Assembly: GCA_902781315.1 (NCBI GenBank)
Contig: CACZIT010000005.1
Location: forward strand, 58,986 to 122,985
Direction of reading: 5' to 3'
DNA length: 64,000 bases
Source of the DNA: an uncultured Prevotellaceae bacterium
GTDB taxonomy: Bacteria; Bacteroidota; Bacteroidia; Bacteroidales; Bacteroidaceae
Below the pieces are notes generated by a model. That model made no database searches. It had not been told where the DNA came from and saw only the letters and a program-made list of their open reading frames with translations. Of this stretch, positions 33,050 through 43,769 are shown one piece after another (position 1 is the first letter of the stretch; each line of letters begins with the position of its first letter). The position numbers and the translations under genes were made by a program.

Positions 33050-34138
33050 ATGTTTGATTTTTCAATAGTAACACAATGGTTCGACGGTCTTCTCCGAAAC
33101 ACACTGGGTCTCGGTGATTTCTGGGCGATCCTCATTGAGTGCGTGCTGGTGGGCGTCATCATCCTGACAGCCTATGCCCTGCTGGCTATCGTGCTGATAT
33201 TCATGGAGCGCAAGGTCTGCGCCTACTTCCAGTGCCGTCTGGGCCCGATGCGCGTAGGACCTTGGGGAATCTTCCAGGTGTTTGCCGACGTGGTGAAGAT
33301 GCTCATCAAGGAGATTTTCTTCGTCGACAAGGCCGACAAGTTCCTCTATGCCGTAGCTCCGCTGCTCGTCATCATTGCCTCAGTGGGCACATTCTCGTTC
33401 CTGCCGTGGAACAGAGGTGCCGAGGTGCTCGACTTCAACGTAGGCGTGTTCCTCATCACCGCCATCTCGTCGATAGGCGTGCTGGGCGTGTTCCTGGCCG
33501 GATGGGGTTCGAACAACAAGTATTCTGTCGTGTCGGCCATGCGTGCCGCCGTGCAGATGATTTCCTACGAGATGTCGCTCTGCCTCTGCCTCATCGCTGC
33601 CGTCGTTCTGATAGGCTCGATGCAGGTGAGTGAAATTGTGGACTACCAGACGGGCCCGTGGAACTGGCTCATCGTGAAAGGCCACATTCCCGCCATCATC
33701 GCCTTCGTGGTGTTCCTCATCGCCGGTAATGCCGAGGCCAACCGCGGCCCGTTCGACATGGCCGAGGCTGAGAGCGAGCTGACAGCCGGACACCACACCG
33801 AGTATTCGGGCATGGGCTTCGGCTTCTTCTATCTGGCAGAGTTCCTCAACCTCTTCATCATCGCAGGTATCGCCACAACGGTGTTCCTGGGTGGCTGGGC
33901 TCCGCTGAACATCGGCATCGAGGCCTTCGACAAGGTGATGAACTTCATTCCCGGCATCGTCTGGTTCCTGGGCAAGGCCTTTGCCGTAGTCTGGCTGCTG
34001 ATGTGGGTGAAGTGGACGTTCCCTCGCCTGCGTATCGACCAGATCCTGAAGCTGGAGTGGAAATACTTGATGCCGCTGTCGCTCATCAACCTCGTGCTGA
34101 TGACCGTCGTGGTAGCACTTGGTCTTTATATTAAATAA
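33050..34138 (+). CDS. nuoH: Complex I subunit NuoH
   Basis: 362-residue membrane subunit joining the peripheral and membrane arms and forming part of the quinone chamber. It has eight membrane segments, and FMERKVCAYFQCRLGPMRVGPWG and ANRGPFDMAEAESELTAGHHTEYSG are intact. I start at ATG 33050 (MFDFSIV); an upstream TTG in the repeat spacer is unlikely to be used. Confidence 0.95.
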   Translation: MFDFSIVTQWFDGLLRNTLGLGDFWAILIECVLVGVIILTAYALLAIVLIFMERKVCAYFQCRLGPMRVGPWGIFQVFADVVKMLIKEIFFVDKADKFLYAVAPLLVIIASVGTFSFLPWNRGAEVLDFNVGVFLITAISSIGVLGVFLAGWGSNNKYSVVSAMRAAVQMISYEMSLCLCLIAAVVLIGSMQVSEIVDYQTGPWNWLIVKGHIPAIIAFVVFLIAGNAEANRGPFDMAEAESELTAGHHTEYSGMGFGFFYLAEFLNLFIIAGIATTVFLGGWAPLNIGIEAFDKVMNFIPGIVWFLGKAFAVVWLLMWVKWTFPRLRIDQILKLEWKYLMPLSLINLVLMTVVVALGLYIK

Positions 34139-34151
34139 GGTATAAGAAACA

Positions 34152-34697
34152 ATGGAAGAAAACAAAACATATTTCGGCGAACTCGGGCATGCTGTGAAGA
34201 CGCTGGCCATTGGCATGAAGACCACCTGGAAGGAATTCTTCAAGGACTTCTTCACCAACAAGTCGACGGAGCAATACCCCGAGAACCGCAAGACAACGCT
34301 GCACATCTCCAGCCGTCATCGCGGACGCTTGGTCTTCAAGCGCGATGAGAACGGAGCCTACAAGTGCACGGCCTGTACGTTGTGCGAGAAAGCTTGCCCC
34401 AACGGCACCATCAAGATCACGGCCCACATGGCCGAAGATCCCGAGACGGGCAAGAAGAAGAAGGTGCTCGACGACTATCAGTACGACCTGGGCGACTGCA
34501 TGTTCTGCCAGCTCTGTACGAACGCCTGCAACTTCGACGCTATTGAGTTTACCAACGACTTCGAGAATGCCACCTTCGAGCGCGACTCGCTGGTGCTGCA
34601 CCTCGACAAGGAGGTCTACCAGGGAGGCTCGCTGCCCAACCTCATCGACGGCGGCGCACCCCTGACAATCGGTAAGTTTAACACCAAAACAAAGTAA
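34152..34697 (+). CDS. nuoI: Complex I subunit NuoI
   Basis: 181-residue ferredoxin-like subunit with two [4Fe-4S] clusters, CTACTLCEKACPNG and CMFCQLCTNACNFD, passing electrons towards NuoB. With no NuoEFG encoded here, NuoI is the likely entry for an outside donor such as ferredoxin; that is inference. Confidence 0.95.
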   Translation: MEENKTYFGELGHAVKTLAIGMKTTWKEFFKDFFTNKSTEQYPENRKTTLHISSRHRGRLVFKRDENGAYKCTACTLCEKACPNGTIKITAHMAEDPETGKKKKVLDDYQYDLGDCMFCQLCTNACNFDAIEFTNDFENATFERDSLVLHLDKEVYQGGSLPNLIDGGAPLTIGKFNTKTK

Positions 34698-34706
34698 AGG
34701 AATCCT

Positions 34707-35231
34707 ATGGCAAGATTAGTAATGTTTTGCATTTTGGCCGTCATCATCCTGGGTTCGGCCATCATGTGCGTAACGACCAAGAGAATCATGAGAGCCGCCA
34801 CGTTCCTGCTCTTTGTTCTCTTCGGCGTGGCAGGTATCTACTTCCTGCTCGACTACACGTTCCTGGGAGCCGCCCAGATCAGCATCTATGCCGGAGGTAT
34901 CACGATGATGTATATCTTCGCCATCCAGCTCGTCTCCAAGCGCACCCTTCAGGGCATGGAGGAGCACGTCAAGGGAAGCCGCGTCCTCGTGGGTGCCCTG
35001 GCTGCTCTCATCGGCTTCGGAACCGTGATGATAGTATTTTTCAAGAACCAGTTGTTCGACCTCATGGCAACGATGAGCGAAGGCACCGAGGTGCCTATGG
35101 AGCAAATCGGACAGGCCATGGTGGGTGCCGACAAGTACGGATGGGTGCTCCCCTTCGAGTTCATCTCCATCTTCCTGCTTGCCTGCATCATCGGTGGAAT
35201 CATGATTGCAAGAAAGGAGGATAAGCAATGA
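34707..35231 (+). CDS. nuoJ: Complex I subunit NuoJ
   Basis: 174-residue membrane-arm subunit with five membrane segments; FLGAAQISIYAGGITMMYIFAI holds the conserved third helix with the glutamine-tyrosine stretch of the family. Its stop overlaps the nuoK start (ATGA). Confidence 0.93.
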   Translation: MARLVMFCILAVIILGSAIMCVTTKRIMRAATFLLFVLFGVAGIYFLLDYTFLGAAQISIYAGGITMMYIFAIQLVSKRTLQGMEEHVKGSRVLVGALAALIGFGTVMIVFFKNQLFDLMATMSEGTEVPMEQIGQAMVGADKYGWVLPFEFISIFLLACIIGGIMIARKEDKQ

Positions 35232-35536
35232 TACCCGTAGAGTGTTATTTCGCGCTGAGTGCCATGTTGTTCTTCATCGGCTTCTTCGGCTTCGTGACCC
35301 GTCGCAACCTCATTGCGATGCTCATCTCTGTTGAACTCGTGCTGAACGCCGTCGACATCAACTTCGCGGTGTTCAACCGCATCCTCTTCCCGGGCCAGCT
35401 CGAAGGCTTCTTCTTCACACTATTCTCTATCGGTGTGAGCGCTGCCGAGTCGGCTGTTGCTATCGCTATCATCATCAACGTTTACCGCAACTTCCATAGT
35501 GACCAGGTGAACAGTATTGAAAATATGAAGTGGTAA
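35228..35536 (+). CDS. nuoK: Complex I subunit NuoK
   Basis: 102-residue three-helix membrane subunit. The conserved glutamates of helices 2 and 3 are present in MLISVELVLNAV and SAAESAVAIAI; these lie in the central proton pathway. It overlaps nuoJ by four bases. Confidence 0.95.
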   Translation: MIPVECYFALSAMLFFIGFFGFVTRRNLIAMLISVELVLNAVDINFAVFNRILFPGQLEGFFFTLFSIGVSAAESAVAIAIIINVYRNFHSDQVNSIENMKW

Positions 35537-35576
35537 TTCGTAGGAAATCGTAAATCAGTAAACCGCAAATACAATT

Positions 35577-37565
35577 ATGTACGAATATTCATTTTTGATA
35601 CTTCTTCTTCCCCTGCTCTCTTTCGTCCTGCTCGGACTTGCGGGAATGAAGATGTCGCACAAGACGGCAGGCCTCATCGGCACCTGCACGCTCGGTGTGG
35701 TGACGCTCATCAGCTACCTGACGGCGTTCCAGTATTTCATCACCGACGGACGCACAGCCGAGGGCATCTACCAGACCATTGTGCCCTATAACTTCACGTG
35801 GCTGCCTCTGGGCACCCTGCATTTCGACATGGGCATCCTGCTCGACCCCATCTCGGTGATGATGCTCATCGTCATCACCACGGTGTCGCTCATGGTGCAC
35901 ATCTACTCCTTCGGCTACATGCACGGCGAGAAGGGCTTCCAGCGCTACTACGCCTTCCTGAGCCTCTTCACGATGTCGATGCTCGGCCTGGTGCTGGCCA
36001 CCAACATCTTCCAGATGTACATGTTCTGGGAGCTCGTGGGTGTGTCGTCATACCTGCTCATCGGCTTCTACTATCCGCTCAGCGCTGCTGTGGCTGCCTC
36101 TAAGAAGGCATTCATCGTGACGCGCTTTGCCGACATGTTCTTCCTCATCGGTATCCTCATCTTCGGCTACTACACGCAATCGTTCAGTTTCTCGTTTGCC
36201 GGCGACATCGTGATGGGTGCCGGTACCACGCCCTTCATCCAGGGTAGTGCCGCCAAGGCTGTGGCTGCCGGAGCATTCATCCTGCCCACGGCACTGGTGC
36301 TGATGTTCATCGGTGGTGCCGGTAAGAGTGCCATGTTCCCGCTGCACATCTGGCTGCCCGACGCCATGGAAGGCCCGACGCCTGTCTCGGCCCTCATCCA
36401 TGCCGCCACGATGGTTGTGGCCGGTGTGTTCCAGGTGGCTCGCATGTTCCCGCTGTGGATTGAGTATGCCCCGCAGACCATGTCGGTCATCGTGTGGGTG
36501 GGTGTCATCACCGCTTTCTATGCCGCTGCCGTGGCTTGTGCCCAGACCGACATCAAGCGTGTGCTGGCCTTCTCTACGATTTCGCAGATTGCCTTCATGA
36601 TGGTGGCCCTCGGCGTTTGCCTGCCCGGCCATGAGGCTGTGCTCGACAATCACACGCAGCTGGGCTACATGGCTGGCATGTTCCACCTGTTCACCCACGC
36701 CATGTTCAAGGCCTGCCTGTTCCTCTGCGCCGGTTGCGTCATCCATGCCGTCCACTCCAACGAGATGGCGCTCATGGGTGGTCTGCGCAAGTACATGCCC
36801 GTGACTCACGTGACGTTCCTCATCTCCTGTCTGGCCATTGCCGGTATTCCCTTCTTCTCGGGCTTCAGCTCGAAGGACGAGATCATCACCGCTTGCTTCC
36901 AGTACAGCCCCGTGGTGGGTTGGATCATGACGGGCATCGCCGCCATGACAGCCTTCTACATGTTCCGCCTCTACTTCGGCATCTTCTGGGGTACGGAGAA
37001 CAAGGAAGCCCATGCCCACCACACGCCGCATGAGGCTCCGCTCACGATGACCGTTCCTCTGATCATCCTCTCGGTGATTACTGTTGGCGTAGGTGTCTAC
37101 ACCACGCTGGCCGGATTCCTCGGCTGGGGTGGCTCGTTCGGCTCGTTTGTCTCGGCAAGCGGTCAGGACTACACCATCCACTTCGACCATCAGATTGCCG
37201 CTACCTCTACCATCATCGCCATCCTGAGCATCTGCCTCGCCACTTATATCTACAAGGGTGAGCAGCAGCCCATCGCCGACCGCCTCTACAAGACGTTCCC
37301 GCGTCTGTGGCGTGCCGCCTACAAGCGCTTCTATCAGGATGAGATCTGGCAGTTCGTCACCCACAAGGTCATCTTCCGTTGCGTCTCCATGCCTATTGCC
37401 TGGTTCGACCGCCGCGTCATCGACGGCACGTTCAACTTCATGGCTTGGGGTGCCAACGAGGCCGGTGAGAGCATCCGTCCCTGGCAGAGTGGCGACGTGC
37501 GCCAGTATGTGGTATGGTTCCTCACGGGTGCCGTAGCGCTGACGCTGATCCTGCTGTGTGTGTAA
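35577..37565 (+). CDS. nuoL: Complex I antiporter-like subunit NuoL
   Basis: 662-residue Mrp-antiporter-like pump subunit with about 16 membrane segments and the long C-terminal lateral helix. MFWELVGVSSYLLIGFYY (key Glu), GGAGKSAMFPLHIWLPDAMEGPTPVSALIHAATMV and FTHAMFKACLFL are intact. The 40-base gap after nuoK holds short GTAAATC-type words. Confidence 0.95.
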   Translation: MYEYSFLILLLPLLSFVLLGLAGMKMSHKTAGLIGTCTLGVVTLISYLTAFQYFITDGRTAEGIYQTIVPYNFTWLPLGTLHFDMGILLDPISVMMLIVITTVSLMVHIYSFGYMHGEKGFQRYYAFLSLFTMSMLGLVLATNIFQMYMFWELVGVSSYLLIGFYYPLSAAVAASKKAFIVTRFADMFFLIGILIFGYYTQSFSFSFAGDIVMGAGTTPFIQGSAAKAVAAGAFILPTALVLMFIGGAGKSAMFPLHIWLPDAMEGPTPVSALIHAATMVVAGVFQVARMFPLWIEYAPQTMSVIVWVGVITAFYAAAVACAQTDIKRVLAFSTISQIAFMMVALGVCLPGHEAVLDNHTQLGYMAGMFHLFTHAMFKACLFLCAGCVIHAVHSNEMALMGGLRKYMPVTHVTFLISCLAIAGIPFFSGFSSKDEIITACFQYSPVVGWIMTGIAAMTAFYMFRLYFGIFWGTENKEAHAHHTPHEAPLTMTVPLIILSVITVGVGVYTTLAGFLGWGGSFGSFVSASGQDYTIHFDHQIAATSTIIAILSICLATYIYKGEQQPIADRLYKTFPRLWRAAYKRFYQDEIWQFVTHKVIFRCVSMPIAWFDRRVIDGTFNFMAWGANEAGESIRPWQSGDVRQYVVWFLTGAVALTLILLCV

Positions 37566-37600
37566 TCTCGTAATAACGTAATAAAAACGATATAACGACA

Positions 37601-39100
37601 ATGAATATATTAACATTATTCGTAATCATCCCCGTCCTGATGCTTCTCGGCCTTTGGCTGTCGAAGAATCTCAATCAGGTGCGTGGTGTGATGGTGGCTG
37701 GCTCTTCGTGCTTGCTGGCCCTGTCAATATGGCTGACGGTGTATTTCGTTCAGCAGCGTGCAGCAGGAAATACCGATGTGATGTTGCTGGCTGAGAGCAC
37801 ACCCTGGTTCAAGCCGCTCAACATAGCCTATGCCGTAGGCGTCGACGGAATCTCGGTGGTGATGTTGCTGCTTTCGAGCATCATCGTTTTCACCGGTACC
37901 TTCGCCTCCTGGCAGCTGAAGCCGCTCACGAAGGAGTATTTCCTTTGGTTCACCCTGCTCTCCACGGGTGTGTTCGGCTTCTTCATCTCCATCGACCTCT
38001 TCACGATGTTCATGTTCTACGAGGTGGCCCTCATCCCGATGTATCTGCTCATCGGCGTGTGGGGTAGCGGTGCCAAGGAGTACTCGGCCATGAAGCTCAC
38101 GCTGATGCTCATGGGAGGTTCCGCCCTGCTCATCATCGGCATCCTCGGCATCTACTTCTTCTCGGGTGCCACGACGATGAACGTCGTCGAGATTGCCCAG
38201 ATGCACAACATCCCCGTGGCCATCCAGAAGGTATTCTTCCCGTTCATCTTCATCGGCTTCGGCGTGCTGGGAGCCATGTTCCCGTTCCACACATGGTCGC
38301 CCGACGGTCATGCTTCGGCCCCCACGGCGGTGTCGATGCTGCATGCCGGCGTGCTCATGAAGCTGGGAGGCTATGGCTGCTTCCGCGTGGCCATGTATCT
38401 GCTGCCCGAGGCTGCTCAGGAGCTGGCTTGGATATTCCTCATCCTCACCACCATCTCCGTGGTCTATGGTGCTCTCTCTGCCTGCGTGCAGACCGACCTG
38501 AAGTACATCAACGCCTATTCATCCGTGAGCCACTGTGGCCTCGTGCTGTTTGCCCTCCTGATGATGACGCAGACTTCCTGCTCGGGTGCCATCCTGCAGA
38601 TGCTCTCTCACGGCTTGATGACGGCCCTCTTCTTTGCCCTCATCGGTATGATCTACGGCCGTACCCACACGCGTGACGTGCGCAAGCTGGGCGGACTGAT
38701 GAAGATTATGCCCTTCCTCGCCGTAGGCTATCTCATTGCCGGTCTTGCCAACCTCGGTCTGCCGGGCTTCTCGGGCTTCACGGCTGAGATGACCATCTTC
38801 GTGGGTTCGTTCATGAATGCCGACACGTTCCATCGTGTGTGCACCATCATTGCCTGTACGTCGATTGTCGTCACCGCCGTCTACATCCTGCGCGTGGCTG
38901 GCAAGATTCTCTTCGGCAAGGTGGCCGATCCTCACTACGAACAGCTCACCGATGCTACTTGGGACGAGCGCGTCGCCGTGGCATGCCTCATCTTCTGTGT
39001 GGCAGGTCTCGGTCTTACGCCGTTCTTCTTCAAGCCCATCATCGACGATGCTCTGGTGCCCATTCTCACAGTTGTTAATCCGGCCATGGCCGCACTTTAA
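37601..39100 (+). CDS. nuoM: Complex I antiporter-like subunit NuoM
   Basis: 499-residue pump subunit with about 14 membrane segments. [19 protein letters not shown] carries the conserved Glu, and [33 protein letters not shown] and [13 protein letters not shown] follow. Its length and motif order are normal for NuoM. Confidence 0.95.
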   Translation: MNILTLFVIIPVLMLLGLWLSKNLNQVRGVMVAGSSCLLALSIWLTVYFVQQRAAGNTDVMLLAESTPWFKPLNIAYAVGVDGISVVMLLLSSIIVFTGTFASWQLKPLTKEYFLWFTLLSTGVFGFFISIDLFTMFMFYEVALIPMYLLIGVWGSGAKEYSAMKLTLMLMGGSALLIIGILGIYFFSGATTMNVVEIAQMHNIPVAIQKVFFPFIFIGFGVLGAMFPFHTWSPDGHASAPTAVSMLHAGVLMKLGGYGCFRVAMYLLPEAAQELAWIFLILTTISVVYGALSACVQTDLKYINAYSSVSHCGLVLFALLMMTQTSCSGAILQMLSHGLMTALFFALIGMIYGRTHTRDVRKLGGLMKIMPFLAVGYLIAGLANLGLPGFSGFTAEMTIFVGSFMNADTFHRVCTIIACTSIVVTAVYILRVAGKILFGKVADPHYEQLTDATWDERVAVACLIFCVAGLGLTPFFFKPIIDDALVPILTVVNPAMAAL

Positions 39101-39117
39101 AAGGAGGAGGAAACAAT

Positions 39118-40554
39118 ATGAATTACGGACAATTCTTACAAATGGTTCCAGAAGCTACGCTCGTAGCCATTCTGATTATACTGTTCTTCGCCGACTTCGC
39201 ACTCACCAAGAGTGAGAAGAAGCACCCCGTGCTGCGCTGCCTCACCCACACGCTGCTGCTCCTGCAGCTCGTGCCCTGCGTGCTGGCTCAGCCCGCCGAG
39301 GTGTTCGGAGGTCTCTATGCCTCTACCGCTGCTGCCAACGCCATGAAGCTCATCCTCACGGGTGGTACGCTCGTCGTGGCCATCATGGCTCAGACGTGGA
39401 TAGAGCACAACGAACTCACGCGCCGCTATGAGGGCGAGTTCTACATGCTGCTCGTCTCAACGTTGCTCGGCATGTACGTCATGACCTCCTCGGGCCACTT
39501 CCTGATGTTCTTCCTCGGACTCGAAATGGCCTCCGTGCCTATGGCATGCCTCGTGGCTATGGATAAGTGGAAGAAGGATTCGGCAGAGGCTGGCGCCAAG
39601 TACATCCTCACCGCCACCTTCTCGTCGGCCATCATGCTCTATGGCATCTCCTTCGTCTATGGTGCCTGCGGCACACTCTACTTCGACGATGCGGCTCAGA
39701 CGCTCACCGTCACGCCGCTCACCATCGCCGGCCTCGTGTTCTTCTTTGCCGGACTGGGCTTCAAGCTCTCGCTCGTGCCGTTCCACTTCTGGACTGCCGA
39801 CACCTACCAGGGAGCTCCCACCACCGTCACGGCCTACCTCTCCGTCATCTCGAAGGGTGCCGCTGCCTTTGCCCTGTGCGCCATCCTGATGAAGGTATTT
39901 GCTCCGCTCACCACGCAATGGGAGTACATGATGGACGTCATCATCGTGCTCACCATCACCATCGGTAACCTCTTCGCCATGCGCCAGAGCGAGCTCAAGC
40001 GATTCATGGCTTTCAGCTCCATCTCGCAGGCAGGCTACATCATGCTCGCCGTGATTGGCAACTCGTCGATGGGCGTGGCTTCGCTGATGTTCTACACGCT
40101 GGTCTACGTGGCTGCCAACCTGGCCGTCTTCAGCGTCATCAGCGTCGTGGAGCAGAACAATGGCGGCACCACCGAGCGTTCGGCGCTGGCAGGTTTCTAC
40201 GAGACCAATCCCAAGCTCTCGTTCCTCATGACGCTGGCTCTGTTCTCGCTCGCAGGTATCCCGCCGTTTGCCGGTATGTTCTCGAAGTTCTTCGTGTTCA
40301 TGGCCGCCGCTCAGCAGGGTTCGTTCTGGGCTTACTTCGTGGTGTTCATCGCCCTGATCAACACCGTGCCCAGCCTCTACTACTACCTGCTCATCGTGAA
40401 GGAGATGTACATCAAGAAGACCGCTACCCCGCTGCCCACCTTCGAGAGCGATAACGCCACCAAGCTGGCTCTCGCCCTCTGCACCGTCGGCATCGTGCTC
40501 TTCGGCGTCTGCTCGTGCATCTACACGTGGCTCAGCAGCGTGGCAGCCGCATAA
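39118..40554 (+). CDS. nuoN: Complex I antiporter-like subunit NuoN
   Basis: 478-residue pump subunit, last gene of the operon. [55 protein letters not shown] and [16 protein letters not shown] are typical NuoN. A bidirectional terminator follows. Confidence 0.95.
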   Translation: MNYGQFLQMVPEATLVAILIILFFADFALTKSEKKHPVLRCLTHTLLLLQLVPCVLAQPAEVFGGLYASTAAANAMKLILTGGTLVVAIMAQTWIEHNELTRRYEGEFYMLLVSTLLGMYVMTSSGHFLMFFLGLEMASVPMACLVAMDKWKKDSAEAGAKYILTATFSSAIMLYGISFVYGACGTLYFDDAAQTLTVTPLTIAGLVFFFAGLGFKLSLVPFHFWTADTYQGAPTTVTAYLSVISKGAAAFALCAILMKVFAPLTTQWEYMMDVIIVLTITIGNLFAMRQSELKRFMAFSSISQAGYIMLAVIGNSSMGVASLMFYTLVYVAANLAVFSVISVVEQNNGGTTERSALAGFYETNPKLSFLMTLALFSLAGIPPFAGMFSKFFVFMAAAQQGSFWAYFVVFIALINTVPSLYYYLLIVKEMYIKKTATPLPTFESDNATKLALALCTVGIVLFGVCSCIYTWLSSVAAA

Positions 40555-40575
40555 GGCCAAGCACATGACAATCAC

Positions 40576-40616
40576 AAAAATCCCGATGGCTCACAACGAA
40601 CCACCGGGATTTTTTT
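40576..40616. terminator. Terminator between nuoN and the Crp-like gene
   Basis: AAAATCCCG pairs with CGGGATTTT across an imperfect inner stem and an 11-base loop, with A-run before and T-run after, so it serves the nuo transcript and the converging regulator gene. Confidence 0.85.
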
Positions 40617-40659
40617 ATGTCAAATCAGTTAGCTGATATAGCATCAAGGCTATTGCCCC

Positions 40660-41259
40660 CTACTCCATCCTTGCTGCAACCGCACGCACACGGCTCAGCG
40701 TCTCAGGGGTCATCTGGAGATAGTTGGCAATGTAGACCAGCGGAGCACGCAGCACCACCTGCGGATAGAGTTTCCTCATGCGCATATAGCGGTCCTGAGC
40801 GGTTTCAAAGCGCATCAGGTCGGCATGTATCTGCGAGATAATGAGCGATTCCTCAAGAATCTTTCTGTACATCATCTGGATGTTCACGCTGTGCAGGGCC
40901 ACTACTTCCAGCTTCTCTTTCGGCAGCGCATAGACCACCGTCGGCTCCAATGCCTCTACCTGTAGTTTCGACGGAACCTCCTGGAACAGGCTTTCTATAC
41001 ACATGAAAATCGTATGATCCTCACCGAGATGCTCGGTCACCTCCTTTCCTTTCTTATAGTAGAATTGACGAATCAGTCCGTAATCGATAAAATAGATGTC
41101 ACGACAGATATCCCCTTCATGCAGGATGAGGTCACCCTTTGCAAATTTCATGGGTACGAGGATGCCCTCAAGCATGTCGAGTTCATCATGGGTCATTGTA
41201 CTATAGCGACGGGCCAACTCTCTGGCTATGTCGCGAGGCGTATTCACAAGTCCTTTCAT
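40660..41259 (-). CDS. Crp/Fnr-family transcription regulator
   Basis: 199-residue regulator with an N-terminal cyclic-nucleotide-binding fold (KGDLILHEGDICRDIYFIDYGLIRQFYY) and a C-terminal helix-turn-helix (APLVYIANYLQMTPETLSRVRA). There are no Cys residues placed as in Fnr, so an oxygen-sensing iron-sulfur cluster is not expected. Ligand and targets are unknown. It is convergent with the nuo operon and alone in its unit. Confidence 0.88.
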   Translation of the reverse strand: MKGLVNTPRDIARELARRYSTMTHDELDMLEGILVPMKFAKGDLILHEGDICRDIYFIDYGLIRQFYYKKGKEVTEHLGEDHTIFMCIESLFQEVPSKLQVEALEPTVVYALPKEKLEVVALHSVNIQMMYRKILEESLIISQIHADLMRFETAQDRYMRMRKLYPQVVLRAPLVYIANYLQMTPETLSRVRAVAARME

Positions 41260-41341
41260 AAACGTATTCTCAGTAGTGAGGTGATAGGTGTAAGGTGATC
41301 ATTTCAATCTAAGAGGGCTATCCGTTGCCACTCTTCAAAGG

Positions 41342-43123
41342 TCAGTCAAGTTTCAGCACGGCAAGGAAGGCTTTCTGCGGCACCTCCACATTGCCAATCT
41401 GCTTCATGCGCTTCTTACCGCGCTTCTGCTTCTCCAGCAGTTTGCGCTTTCGGCTGACGTCGCCGCCATAACATTTCGCCGTCACGTCCTTGCGCACCTG
41501 CTTGATTGTCTCGCGGGCAATAATCTTCGCGCCGATAGCCGCCTGAATGGCGATGTCAAACTGCTGGCGCGGAATCAGTTCTTTCAGTTTCTCGCACATC
41601 CGTCGTCCCAGTGCCACGGCATTGTCCTGATGCGTCAGCGTCGACAAGGCATCCACGGGTTCACCGTTCAACAGGATGTCGAGTTTGGCCAGCTTCGACG
41701 GGCGGAATGAATCAATGTGGTAGTCGAACGACGCATAACCCTTCGAGATGGACTTCAGCTTATCGTAGAAGTCTATCACTATTTCGCCCAGCGGCAGGTA
41801 GAAATGCAGTTCCACGCGGTTGCCGCTGACAAACTCCTGCTTGATCAGTTCGCCACGCTTGTCCAGGCAAAGCTTCATGATGGGACCGATGAAGGTTGTC
41901 GTCGTGATGATGCTGGCTCTGATGTAGGGTTCCTCAATGTGGTCTATCATTGTCTGGTCGGGCAGTCCCGAGGGGTTGTGCACCTCCTTTTCCTCGCCCT
42001 GCTTCGTGTAGACCATGTACGACACGTTAGGCACCGTCGTGATGACGTCCATGTTGAACTCGCGATCGAGTCGCTCCTGCACGATTTCCATGTGCAGCAG
42101 ACCCAGGAAGCCACAACGGAAACCAAAGCCCAGCGCCACACTCGACTCTGGCTGGAACGTCAGCGAGGCATCGTTCAGCTGCAGCTTTTCCAGCGAAGCA
42201 CGCAGGTTTTCGTAGTCCGTCGGATCAATAGGATAGACACCCGCAAACACCATCGGCTTCACTTCCTGGAAACCCTCAATGGCTTTCTCGCACGGCCGGT
42301 CCACATGCGTGATGGTGTCGCCCACCTGCACCTCCTTGGCATCCTTGATGCCCGAGATGATGTAGCCCACCTCGCCCGTCGTCAGTTGCTGGCGTGGTAT
42401 CATGTCCATCTTCAGCACGCCCACCTCGTCGGCCGTGTATTCCATGCCCGTGTTGAAAAACTTCACCTTGTCGCCCTTGCGAATGGTGCCGTTCTCAATC
42501 TTGAAATAGGCAATGATGCCACGGAACGAGTTGAACACCGAGTCGAAAATCAACGCCTGCAGCGGTGCCTGCGCGTCGCCCTCGGGATGAGGCACCCGCT
42601 CCACCACGGCCCGCAGCACGTCCTCCACACCCTCGCCGGTCTTGCCGCTGGCACGCAGAATCTCTTCACGCTTGCAGCCCAACAGTTCCACAATCTCGTC
42701 CTCCACCTCGTCGGGCATGGCACTGGGCATGTCAATCTTGTTGATCACGGGAATAATTTCCAAGTCATGCTCAATAGCCATATAGAGATTCGATATCGTC
42801 TGCGCCTGCACGCCCTGCGTGGCATCCACCACCAGCAGCGCACCCTCGCAGGCAGCTATCGAACGGCTCACCTCATAGCTGAAGTCCACGTGTCCCGGAG
42901 TGTCAATCAGGTTCAACACGTAGTCCTCACCTTCATATCGATACACCATCTGGATGGCGTGGCTCTTGATGGTGATGCCGCGCTCCTTTTCCAGGTCCAT
43001 GTCGTCGAGCATTTGACCCTCCGTGATCTGGATGGTGTTAGTGTGTTCCAACAGTCGGTCGGCCAATGTCGACTTTCCGTGGTCAATATGAGCTATGATA
43101 CAGAAGTTTCGGATATGATTCAT
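41342..43123 (-). CDS. lepA: Elongation factor 4 (LepA)
   Basis: 593-residue ribosome back-translocase/assembly GTPase. Intact GTPase motifs are AHIDHGKST (G1), RGITIKS (switch I), DTPGHVDF (G3) and NKIDMPSA (G4), and the LepA-specific C-terminal domain ends in [10 protein letters not shown]. Its canonical motifs contrast with the altered ones of the EF-G paralogue at 18074. It has its own promoter. Confidence 0.97.
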   Translation of the reverse strand: MNHIRNFCIIAHIDHGKSTLADRLLEHTNTIQITEGQMLDDMDLEKERGITIKSHAIQMVYRYEGEDYVLNLIDTPGHVDFSYEVSRSIAACEGALLVVDATQGVQAQTISNLYMAIEHDLEIIPVINKIDMPSAMPDEVEDEIVELLGCKREEILRASGKTGEGVEDVLRAVVERVPHPEGDAQAPLQALIFDSVFNSFRGIIAYFKIENGTIRKGDKVKFFNTGMEYTADEVGVLKMDMIPRQQLTTGEVGYIISGIKDAKEVQVGDTITHVDRPCEKAIEGFQEVKPMVFAGVYPIDPTDYENLRASLEKLQLNDASLTFQPESSVALGFGFRCGFLGLLHMEIVQERLDREFNMDVITTVPNVSYMVYTKQGEEKEVHNPSGLPDQTMIDHIEEPYIRASIITTTTFIGPIMKLCLDKRGELIKQEFVSGNRVELHFYLPLGEIVIDFYDKLKSISKGYASFDYHIDSFRPSKLAKLDILLNGEPVDALSTLTHQDNAVALGRRMCEKLKELIPRQQFDIAIQAAIGAKIIARETIKQVRKDVTAKCYGGDVSRKRKLLEKQKRGKKRMKQIGNVEVPQKAFLAVLKLD

Positions 43124-43149
43124 TTTTACTGAAAGGGTCTTTTAAAAAT

Positions 43150-43158
43150 GCAAAATTA
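43150..43158 (-). promoter_or_regulatory. -7 box for lepA
   Basis: TAATTTTGC on the minus strand, 26 bases before the lepA ATG. Confidence 0.6.
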
Positions 43159-43212
43159 CTAATAATTTGTGAGAAATCTTTGCTTCGTGACAAAAATTTG
43201 CAAAAATTGCCG

Positions 43213-43221
43213 TATCTTTGC
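43213..43221 (+). promoter_or_regulatory. -7 box for the 43241 lipoprotein gene
   Basis: TATCTTTGC, 19 bases before the ATG; no matching TTTG -33 box at the usual distance. Confidence 0.65.
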
Positions 43222-43240
43222 ACAAAATTTAAGCCATCTT

Positions 43241-43636
43241 ATGAAAAAAATCATCATCATCGCCCTTGCAGCCCTCTCGCTGACGGCTTGCAAGAAGAGC
43301 ATCGAGGACAAGGCAGCCGAGGAAGCTCGTGCCTACACACAGAAGTTCTGCCCCACTCCCGTCTACAATTTCACGCGCACCGACAGCCTTGGCTTCGACC
43401 GCACCTCGCGCACGTTCATTTATTATTGTGCACTCACCGACCAGATGGACGACGTCCAAGTGCTCAACGAACATCGCGAGACGCTCCGCCAAGGACTGCT
43501 GCAGTCCATTCGCGAGTCCACCAACCTGAAACTCTTCAAGGACAACGACTTTGCCTTCCGCTATGTCATCCGTTCCACGAAGAATCCTCAGCAAGTGCTC
43601 TTCGACGCCACATTCAAACCCGAGGAATACAAGTAA
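43241..43636 (+). CDS. Small lipoprotein of unknown function
   Basis: 131 residues with a lipoprotein signal (MKKIIIIALAALSLTAC, Cys17). The mature part is mixed helix and strand with no catalytic motif that I recognise; size and layout resemble the lipoprotein at 496-873. The start is ATG 43241 after the promoter box; an upstream in-frame codon at 43169 precedes the box and is rejected. It is followed by an inverted repeat. Confidence 0.78.
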   Translation: MKKIIIIALAALSLTACKKSIEDKAAEEARAYTQKFCPTPVYNFTRTDSLGFDRTSRTFIYYCALTDQMDDVQVLNEHRETLRQGLLQSIRESTNLKLFKDNDFAFRYVIRSTKNPQQVLFDATFKPEEYK

Positions 43637-43659
43637 GCCCCCATTCTCTACCATAAAGA

Positions 43660-43688
43660 AACGCCTGCCAAGAATATTGGCAGGCGTT
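43660..43688. terminator. Hairpin between convergent small genes
   Basis: AACGCCTGCCAA and TTGGCAGGCGTT pair perfectly (12 bp) around a 5-base loop. The minus-strand side is followed by TTTCTTTA, so it works best for the converging DUF4890 gene. Confidence 0.8.
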
Positions 43689-43769
43689 GTTATCCGTATA
43701 AACTTCTAATTACCTATTGAAAAAAACACACACGATATAATAAAAGTTCATAAATGTAAAACACGAGCC

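Noticed and set aside
41717-43132. 471-codon plus-strand frame opposite lepA
   Set aside because: Antisense shadow of lepA; low-complexity, His- and Val-rich product without motif.
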